A DNA stretch of 8,064 nt from Bacteroides sp. 43_108 (lineage in GTDB: Bacteria; Bacteroidota; Bacteroidia; Bacteroidales; Bacteroidaceae), in assembly GCA_001915545.1 (NCBI GenBank), contig MNQS01000161.1:1-8064 (forward strand), given 5' to 3'. A program made the position numbers and the translations under genes. Shown here one piece after another: positions 1 to 4,990 of the stretch; the first letter of the stretch is position 1; every line of letters starts with the position of its first letter. Under the pieces are notes generated by a model, which did no database searches, was not told the DNA's origin, and saw only the letters and a list, made by a program, of their open reading frames with translations.

Positions 1-72
1 GTTGACTACTTTCCAACCAGCATCGGCAAACCACTGGTCTATCTTTATTCTTGCTTTTTCTTCAGGAGTCAT
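1..72 (-). CDS. type I restriction enzyme R subunit (HsdR-like), N-terminal fragment cut by window edge
   Basis: Only the first 24 codons are inside the window; the gene runs off the left edge on the minus strand. They read MTPEEKARIKIDQWFADAGW followed by KVVN. An opening of MTPEEKARxxID plus 'AGW' is characteristic of EcoEI-type HsdR subunits (a small helical N-terminal segment before the nuclease and DEAD/DEAH translocase domains), which cleave DNA as part of a type I restriction-modification complex. The nuclease and motor domains are not visible, so the assignment rests on the N-terminal signature alone. The ATG at 70-72 is chosen because it gives this signature, but the frame stays open upstream to a TAG at 145-147. 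It lies 90 nt downstream of the XRE regulator on the same strand and may be co-transcribed with it. Confidence 0.6.
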   Translation of the reverse strand, partial: MTPEEKARIKIDQWFADAGWKVVN

Positions 73-162
73 GTTCTTGATATTGTAAATTATCGGAAGT
101 TCATAGGCACATCTGCAACAGGTTACAAAAGGAACCAGAACCTCCTAACCGTATTAAATAAT

Positions 163-372
163 TTATTGCAACCTTTCTTTTTTATCGGTTATCAAATCCT
201 TCAAATCAACTTGTAATATCTCCGCAATCCGTTGCAAGGTTTCCAAATTAGGCTGAATCCGATTACAGGCATAGGCATTGACCATACTGAAACTCTTATC
301 TAGCTGTTTAGCTAACCACGTTTGAGAAATACCTTTTTCGGATAAAACAGTCTTTATTCTATTCAGTTTCAT
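163..372 (-). CDS. XRE-family helix-turn-helix transcriptional regulator (69 aa)
   Basis: A small, complete single-domain DNA-binding protein. Residues 5-61 form a canonical Cro/C1 (HTH_3) fold: 'ISQTWLAKQLDKS' is helix 2 and the turn, 'SMVNAYACNRIQPN' the recognition helix and following loop, and 'LETLQRIAEILQVDLKDLI' the closing helices. Nothing else is attached, so it probably acts as a dimeric repressor or activator and not as an enzyme. Genes of this size often sit directly upstream of restriction-modification genes as controller proteins, and the HsdR-like start lies 90 nt downstream on the same strand. The ATG at 370-372 is the natural start, with a TATATTTG box 22 nt upstream. Its target may be the divergent promoter region at 395-433; that link is inferred. 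Confidence 0.85.
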   Translation of the reverse strand: MKLNRIKTVLSEKGISQTWLAKQLDKSFSMVNAYACNRIQPNLETLQRIAEILQVDLKDLITDKKERLQ

Positions 373-394
373 TACTTGATATGATTTTATTAGA

Positions 395-402
395 CAAATA
401 TA
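395..402 (-). promoter_or_regulatory. -7 promoter box of the XRE regulator gene
   Basis: On the minus strand the sequence reads TATATTTG, an exact match to the Bacteroidota TAnnTTTG -7 element, 22 nt before the ATG of the XRE gene. A short leader of roughly 15 nt would result. No clear -33 TTG-type element is visible at the expected distance. Confidence 0.55.
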
Positions 403-406
403 GGGA

Positions 407-421
407 ATTATATTCGATAAT
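407..421. promoter_or_regulatory. candidate operator between divergent promoters
   Basis: A perfect 5-bp inverted repeat, ATTAT-ATTCG-ATAAT, is centred between the two outward-facing -7 boxes. This is where a dimeric XRE regulator could bind and control both directions. The region is very AT-rich, so a short palindrome could arise by chance; the assignment is positional inference. Confidence 0.3.
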
Positions 422-425
422 AGTG

Positions 426-433
426 TATATTTG
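426..433 (+). promoter_or_regulatory. -7 promoter box of the GIY-YIG gene
   Basis: TATATTTG matches the Bacteroidota TAnnTTTG -7 element exactly and is the mirror image of the box at 395-402. Transcription would begin near 440 and give a leader of about 55 nt before the ATG at 496. No obvious -33 element is present. Confidence 0.55.
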
Positions 434-495
434 CATTAAGAAAAGTCAGTTCTTAAATGAGTTATACCTCAAAGTAATTGAATTTAGACATATTT

Positions 496-1323
496 ATGGG
501 AAAGACAGTAACAACATATCTCATTGATGGAGACCCAAAAGGAACTCAATACGCATTCATTAGCAACAAAATTTGCCAAATGTTTGTCGTACCACGTTCT
601 AATCTCTCTTATTTGAATACACAAGAGAAGTTACAAAAACCTGCATTCTATATATTGCTGGGGGAAGATGAATCAACCAAGCCGCAGGCGTATATAGGTG
701 AAACGGAGAACTTTAAAGAACGTGTAAAAGACCACGATAGCAAAAAATCGTTTTGGCAAAAAGCACTCATATTTGTATCGAAAGACGCCGATATGACTAA
801 AGTTGATGTGCAATACCTAGAACATAAAGCTATAGCCGAAGCCAAGAAAGCAAACGCTTTTGTTTTAAGCGATAATAAACAAATTCCTAAAGCCCCTAAC
901 CTACCGGAGCATCAACAGGACTCAATGAATGAATTTTTCGAAGATGTGAAGTTTTTGGCATCATTTATCGGTTGCAATATTTTTGAAGTATCACAACCCA
1001 AAGAAGAACATCTATTCTACACCAAAGGTAGAGGATGCAATGCAAAAGGTTTCTACAGTTCCGATGGATTCACAGTCCTAAAAGGAAGTACTGTTGCCAA
1101 AACAATGGTTCCGTCTTTCAACTGGAAAGAAAAACGAGAAAAGATGCTTCAAGATTACACTTCTACTGAGAACGGAATATTGGTATTGACATCAGATAAA
1201 ACTTTTTCAAGTCCCAGTACTGCCGCAGATTTCTGTATTGGTAGCAGCAACAACGGCTGGTTGGTATGGAAAGATAAAGAAGGAAATACATTGGACTCAG
1301 TTTATAGAAAACAGTTGGATTAA
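496..1323 (+). CDS. GIY-YIG nuclease family protein with C-terminal DUF4357 domain
   Basis: The 275-residue product has a GIY-YIG core at about residues 48-122: 'FYILLG' (51-56) stands for the GIY strand, 'AYIGET' (65-70) is the YIG motif, Arg76 and His80 follow in the usual YIGxTxxxxxRxxxH arrangement, and Glu109 in 'YLEHKA' matches the metal-binding glutamate. Active-site residues appear intact. Residues about 186-258 match DUF4357, seen as FYSSDGFTVLKGS, then SPSTAADFCIGSSNNGW and WK. Such proteins are often found near restriction genes; the biological role is not established. A TTG at 478 would add six residues, but the ATG at 496 is preferred because it gives the usual family start 'MGKTVTTYLIDGDP'. 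The YdeI-like gene follows after 23 nt, suggesting an operon. Confidence 0.85.
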   Translation: MGKTVTTYLIDGDPKGTQYAFISNKICQMFVVPRSNLSYLNTQEKLQKPAFYILLGEDESTKPQAYIGETENFKERVKDHDSKKSFWQKALIFVSKDADMTKVDVQYLEHKAIAEAKKANAFVLSDNKQIPKAPNLPEHQQDSMNEFFEDVKFLASFIGCNIFEVSQPKEEHLFYTKGRGCNAKGFYSSDGFTVLKGSTVAKTMVPSFNWKEKREKMLQDYTSTENGILVLTSDKTFSSPSTAADFCIGSSNNGWLVWKDKEGNTLDSVYRKQLD

Positions 1324-1336
1324 TAACATATCAGTT

Positions 1337-1341
1337 GGAGG
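1337..1341 (+). promoter_or_regulatory. Shine-Dalgarno site deciding the ydeI-like start
   Basis: GGAGG lies 5 nt before the ATG at 1347. An in-frame TTG at 1335 overlaps this site and so is unlikely to be the start. Strong SD sites are rare in this window. Confidence 0.6.
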
Positions 1342-1346
1342 CAAAT

Positions 1347-1745
1347 ATGGAAATTATCAATCTACTAGACTTCACAGACCGCATCGAGTTGAGAGAATGG
1401 CTGAAGGTCAACCATAATCGGGTGAAATCGTGTTGGGTTGTAACTTCACGCTCTAAACAGCCCACATACGAATGTATTCCATACATTGAAGTTGTTGAAG
1501 AAGCATTGTGCTTCGGGTGGATTGATTCAACTCTAAAGAAATTGCCAGACGGATGCCTTGCACAGCGGCTTTCACCTCATCGCAAAGGAAGTCATTGGAC
1601 TGAGTTAAACAAAGAACGTTGTATCAATCTTGAAGACCGAGGACTTATGACAGATGCCGGACACCAAGCCTTTGAGAAAGCCTATTCCTACGAAATAGTT
1701 CCCAAAGGCTCTCTTATGGAAGAAAAACCGCATTCCTTGATTTAG
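1347..1745 (+). pseudogene. YdeI/OmdA-family protein, C-terminally truncated
   Basis: The 132-residue product matches the N-terminal two thirds of YdeI/OmpD-associated family proteins, usually about 190 aa. Signature stretches are EEALCFGWIDSTLKK (51-65), AQRLSPHRKGSHWTELNKER (72-91) and LMTDAG (100-105). From about residue 110 the similarity stops and an unrelated tail of about 20 residues runs to a TAG; the family's C-terminal OmdA segment, normally ending with an IDTIQ and YGEWND type sequence, is absent in any frame. The break coincides with the truncated end of a hipA remnant on the other strand, so a deletion or rearrangement probably removed both 3' ends. The family's function is poorly known. 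Whether the stub is still functional cannot be judged; it may be expressed because the upstream gene, spacing and SD are intact. Confidence 0.7.
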
Positions 1746-2152
1746 CCGAGCTTCGTACCGAACGGAAAATCATTTCTACAATAGAAAGCCCCCATTCGGG
1801 AAAAGTCATCGATACCTATCAAATAGTCGAAAGGAAACAGTCTTCGTACCGGTCGCTTCTCCTCCATCGCTACAATCTGCTCACGTCGCAGCAACAACGT
1901 TCGCCACCCAATGACCCGGCAAAGCATCCGAGAAACATCCAAATATATCTTTCTCCGGTTGCGTATATTGCTGTCCCGGATAATTATTCAGATCATCGCT
2001 CAGAAACAAATCTCCGTGTTTTTTTCAAAACATCCATCATTGAGAGTAAAACAATAGCAATCCGAGCTACGAAGAGATTCATAGCCTAACTCACCAACGA
2101 GTTCTGTTTCTTCGATCCAATCAAAATCGGCATATACATATAGCGTCTTCAT
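1742..2152 (-). pseudogene. hipA: hipA toxin kinase remnant (N-terminal third, two frameshifts)
   Basis: Read on the minus strand from ATG at 2150-2152, three consecutive pieces in alternating frames reconstruct the N-terminal part of a Bacteroidales HipA kinase. Piece 1 (MKTLYVYADFDW, VGELGYESLRSSD) ends at a TGA at 2000-2002. Piece 2, shifted by one base, gives LSDDLNNYPGQQYTQP and DIFGCFSDALP and hits TGA at 1881-1883. Piece 3, back in the first frame, gives RTLLLRREQI, EEKRPVRRL and FDYLIGIDDFSRMGAF and ends at TAA (1742-1744). The family is about 400 aa and carries kinase catalytic and ATP-binding motifs in the missing C-terminal two thirds, so this cannot be an active HipA. The start is 3 nt after the hipB stop, the normal hipBA arrangement. 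Confidence 0.82.
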
Positions 2153-2155
2153 CGC

Positions 2156-2475
2156 TTACTCTTTCTTCGAAGCACGTTCCCTTGTCTTCAAACTCAAATT
2201 CTGCAAAACTTTTCCCAATTTATCTTCTTTGACCAGCCACAGAATATCATCATCAAGCTGCAGAACATACAGCACTCGCAAGTATATTCCGATTGCTACC
2301 ATCGGTGCGCCTTTCTCTATTCGGAACACAGTCAACGGGGAACAAGTGCCCGTTCCGCCACCTGAGCCACACTCAAATTCCTCCGCTATCGAGCCAGTTT
2401 TATCTGCTCTCCCACAACCGACATCTTCTGCTCCAATTTTCGAGACAACTTAATCCCCATTGTATTCTTTGTCAT
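2156..2475 (-). pseudogene. hipB: hipB antitoxin (XRE helix-turn-helix) pseudogene
   Basis: From ATG at 2473-2475 the minus strand reads MTKNTMGIKLSRKLEQKMSV then VGEQIKLAR, reaches an in-frame TAG (2386-2388) where the family usually has a sense codon, continues RRNLSVAQVAERA, and then loses one base near 2345. In the new frame it reads CSPLTVFRIEKG, VAIGIYLRVLYVLQLDDDIL and LKTRERASKKE and stops at 2156-2158. Stitched together this is a complete HipB-type antitoxin: the 'LAQVAERA...PLTVFRIEKG' segment is the DNA-binding helix-turn-helix. The length is not a multiple of three, consistent with one lost base. In intact systems HipB neutralises HipA and represses the operon; here both partners are broken. 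Plus-strand open frames over this stretch are antisense artefacts. Confidence 0.82.
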
Positions 2476-2701
2476 AATCAACTTATCATATAATATGTAA
2501 AAATATTACTTTTTATCTATTTAATGATAGATTGCAGACAAAATCGCAAGACTAGAAGACACAGCAGTATAAAGGCTCTACACTTTTTCAAACGAATCAT
2601 CCCCATTACACGACATTTTTCCAAACGAATTAAATGTCTATTCTACAAAAATTACCTTACAACATATATTCAAGATTAGTTTACTATTCAAATGAAAACC
2701 A

Positions 2702-2748
2702 ACTTTACTTTATCCCCGTATTCCTATATACGTTCAATAAAGTAAAGT
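2702..2748. terminator. nested inverted repeat, possible terminator or decayed mobile end
   Basis: A perfect 12-bp outer stem, ACTTTACTTTAT (2702-2713) with ATAAAGTAAAGT (2737-2748), encloses a second perfect 5-bp stem CGTAT/ATACG (2717-2721 and 2728-2732). No T-run follows on either strand, so a classic rho-independent terminator is not certain. It lies between the hip remnant and the DUF262 operon. The outer stem shares the GTAAAGT/ACTTTAC sequence with the stem-loop after the DUF262 genes. Confidence 0.45.
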
Positions 2749-2947
2749 CAAAATAAGGGAGAAGAGATGGCTGCACTATGATGAAATAACTTCAATCATT
2801 TTTCTTTTGGCTGCAAAACGTAGAGTAACCGAGTGTAAAGATCGAACAAAATACAACTCCGAATAGGACACATAACACTCGCATGGGAACCAGAAAATAC
2901 CTGTGAATCTATCCTCGATTTTACTACCCTTTTGGGCAAAACGAACT

Positions 2948-3141
2948 CCGACATACCCTATCTTTGTGAACAAGATCTATCGAAGCCCTAGAAGGCAGTT
3001 TTCACCCTTTCTCCCTCTGTTCGAAGAGAAACGATAAAAAACATTAAAACGTCGGTCCTTAGCGAAAAAACAAGTAATTTTGTAAAGTTTCCACCTTTTA
3101 AATACAAACTATCGAAAATCAGTCAGCATACGATATTACAT
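2948..3141 (+). repeat. diverged intergenic repeat, copy A
   Basis: This stretch aligns by eye with 7601-7805 in the same orientation. The best part, about 3009-3141, is roughly two thirds identical: shared words in the same order include CTCTGTT, GCGAAAAA, ACAAGTAA, AAACTA, AATCA and AGCATA. Both copies keep a TTTCTC...GAGAAA hairpin (here 3008-3013 with 3026-3031). The upstream part aligns more loosely, beginning at CCGAC. Copy A ends 31 nt before the first DUF262 start codon, so it forms the operon's leader. Confidence 0.6.
3075..3082 (+). promoter_or_regulatory. possible -7 promoter box of the DUF262 operon
   Basis: TAATTTTG fits the TAnnTTTG -7 consensus and would give a leader of about 85 nt. 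It lies inside repeat copy A; the equivalent site in copy B (TAAATTTT) does not fit exactly. A weaker box, TACATTG, occurs at 3137-3143. No -33 element is clear. Confidence 0.3.
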
Positions 3142-3172
3142 TGTATAAAAAATTATATTAAGATACTACAAT

Positions 3173-4990
3173 ATGTCAAACATTATTCTTGATACAAAAA
3201 ATGTAGGGAAGATCAAGGGCCTTTTCTACCTCCCCGATTATCAACGGGGTTATAGATGGACCTCGGAGGAAATAAAACTCCTTCTCGATGACATTTATGA
3301 AAGTGCGGGAAAGCCATATTGCTTACAACCAATTGTTGTAAAGAAAAGCAATGAGAGGTTCGAGCTCATTGACGGGCAGCAACGTCTTACAACCATATAC
3401 CTCATCTGCAAGTATATGGAAGCAAAACTGGGAGATCTATATGAACCTAGTTTTAAGTTAGAGTATGAAACTCGTAAAGAATCAGCAAACTTTCTTGGTA
3501 ATATTGATCTTTCGCTTAGAGAGCTGAATATAGATTATTATTTTATCGCATCTGCATACGAATATATAGAGCAATATTTTACAGAAAAGACACAGGGTGA
3601 GCGTCGAGAAATGGCAGCTTACCTGACCAAACTCAATAAATATTTCATATCATCAGTAAACGTCATTTGGTACGAAGTGGATTCTGCTGAGAATGGTATT
3701 GAGCTATTTGAGCGTCTAAACATTGGAAAAATTCCACTGACAAGCTCGGAACTTGTCAAAGCCTTGTTTCTTAAAGACAGTGTGCGAGACAAGATGTCAG
3801 GACGACAGGAGGAAGTCTCACTCCAGTGGGACATGATTGAGCAAGAACTACAAAATCCATCATTTTGGGGCTTTTTGTCCAATATTGATGGAGATCAAAT
3901 GCCAACTCGTATAGATCTTATCCTTGATCTGATGGTAGACAAATCAGGGAATGATCGTGAAAAGTATCGTACATTCTTTTACTTTGATCGACAAATAAAG
4001 TCTCTATCGGAAACCACCACAGAAAATCCGCTTCTTGAGATATGGAGTCGCATCTATCATGTGTTTCTTACACTACGCGAATGGTATACGAACCATGACT
4101 TTTACCATAAAATTGGTTATCTGATTACTATAGGAGTTCCACTAAGGAAAATTTATACCGTATGGCAAAATGATGGCAACACTCCTCTTGCTAAGGATAT
4201 ATTTCTTAGCGAGCTCGACAAAATGATTTCAGAATCAATAAGCATTAAAGATAAAGAAGAGTTACTTAGCTTATCATACGATACAAGGAAAGACAAACTA
4301 CAAAAGGTATTGACTTTGTTTAATGTGGAAACAGAACGTCTGATGGACGATGGTAAACGAAGGTTCCCATTTGACAAACATAAAGATTCTATATGGAGTT
4401 TGGAGCATATCCACGCTCAAAATGCCGAAAGCCTTAAAAAGAATAAAGATATTCTTACATGGCTAGAAAGTCATATTGCACTTTTGAAATCTTCTGAAGG
4501 TTCTATTTTTGAGGTAAATAATGAACTTATAGAGAAAATGGAGATATTGATTGAACAACTTCATAGCGATAAGGATCCAGGGAATGTGCGTGAACGCTTT
4601 AATGAGATTCAGAAGGAAGTAATTATCATATTCACGTCTAAGGAAGATGTCGTTAAGGAGAATAGCTACTCGCATGGATTAGCAAATATGGCACTACTAG
4701 ATGTATCTCAAAACGCGGCTCTTAGCAACTCCGTTTTTGATGTTAAAAGACACCGTGTCATTAATTATGATAAAGAAGGAAGATACATTCCAATTTGTAC
4801 AAAACACGTATTCTTCAAGTACTATACTCAAGAGGGTCCATCGCTTTTCTTTTGGGGAGAAACAGACCGAAGAGATTATGCCGAGGCCCTTAATGAGAAA
4901 ATTTCACCTTATTACAAACAGGATAATAACGATACCACTATACCCAACTTGACAAATGGAAACTACGACACTGAAGAATCTGATTTCTGA
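3173..4990 (+). CDS. DUF262 and DUF1524-like HNH protein (GmrSD-type), first gene of tandem pair
   Basis: A 605-residue protein with the two-part plan of GmrSD-type modification-dependent restriction enzymes. The N-terminal DUF262 part shows PDYQRGYRW (21-29), LQPIVV (51-56), the invariant DGQQR (67-71), and LFERLNIGKIPLTSSELVKA (178-197), matching the family's 'N-x-G-x-x-L-T' element. The C-terminal part looks like a DUF1524 HNH nuclease: SLEHIHAQ (409-416) stands for EHIxPQ, and H501 to R526 reads HGLANMALLDVSQNAALSN followed by SVFDVKR, the usual NxxLL...N...N..F..KR block. The usual proline of EHIxP is replaced by alanine. In GmrSD, DUF262 uses nucleotides and DUF1524 cuts modified DNA; here that is by homology only. 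Start ATG lies 31 nt after repeat copy A. The 3' end overlaps the next gene by 35 nt. Confidence 0.85.
   Translation: MSNIILDTKNVGKIKGLFYLPDYQRGYRWTSEEIKLLLDDIYESAGKPYCLQPIVVKKSNERFELIDGQQRLTTIYLICKYMEAKLGDLYEPSFKLEYETRKESANFLGNIDLSLRELNIDYYFIASAYEYIEQYFTEKTQGERREMAAYLTKLNKYFISSVNVIWYEVDSAENGIELFERLNIGKIPLTSSELVKALFLKDSVRDKMSGRQEEVSLQWDMIEQELQNPSFWGFLSNIDGDQMPTRIDLILDLMVDKSGNDREKYRTFFYFDRQIKSLSETTTENPLLEIWSRIYHVFLTLREWYTNHDFYHKIGYLITIGVPLRKIYTVWQNDGNTPLAKDIFLSELDKMISESISIKDKEELLSLSYDTRKDKLQKVLTLFNVETERLMDDGKRRFPFDKHKDSIWSLEHIHAQNAESLKKNKDILTWLESHIALLKSSEGSIFEVNNELIEKMEILIEQLHSDKDPGNVRERFNEIQKEVIIIFTSKEDVVKENSYSHGLANMALLDVSQNAALSNSVFDVKRHRVINYDKEGRYIPICTKHVFFKYYTQEGPSLFFWGETDRRDYAEALNEKISPYYKQDNNDTTIPNLTNGNYDTEESDF

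Larger units (their letters stand above)
2476..3172. other. gene-poor region upstream of the DUF262 operon
   Basis: No recognisable gene in about 700 bp. It holds the presumptive hipB promoter side (an AT-rich stretch with the odd-centred palindrome CATAT-A-ATATG at 2487-2497), two direct copies of TTTTTC(C)AAACGAAT (2584-2597 and 2616-2630), a nested hairpin (2702-2748), a 65-codon minus-strand open frame at 2776-2973 that I do not recognise, and the diverged repeat copy A. A 29-codon minus-strand frame at 2517-2606 would encode a hydrophobic peptide. None of the small frames has a convincing ribosome binding site. Confidence 0.5.

Noticed and set aside
648..845. 65-codon minus-strand frame
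   Set aside because: Antisense within the GIY-YIG gene, no recognisable motif.
1335..1346. TTG start for the ydeI-like gene
   Set aside because: The TTG overlaps the Shine-Dalgarno sequence; the ATG at 1347 has correct spacing and matches the family start.
2229..2493. Two plus-strand frames of 66 and 74 codons
   Set aside because: They are antisense to the hipB remnant, are rich in Ser/Pro and have no domain; the minus strand explains the sequence.
2776..2973. 65-codon minus-strand frame as a gene, possibly paired with 7348-7617
   Set aside because: The N-termini resemble each other (MxTxxGxxxxxF) because both overlap the diverged repeat, but beyond that the alignment fails and there is no supporting signal, so no gene is called.
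3619..4675. Minus-strand frames of 70-87 codons
   Set aside because: Antisense shadows inside the first DUF262 gene.
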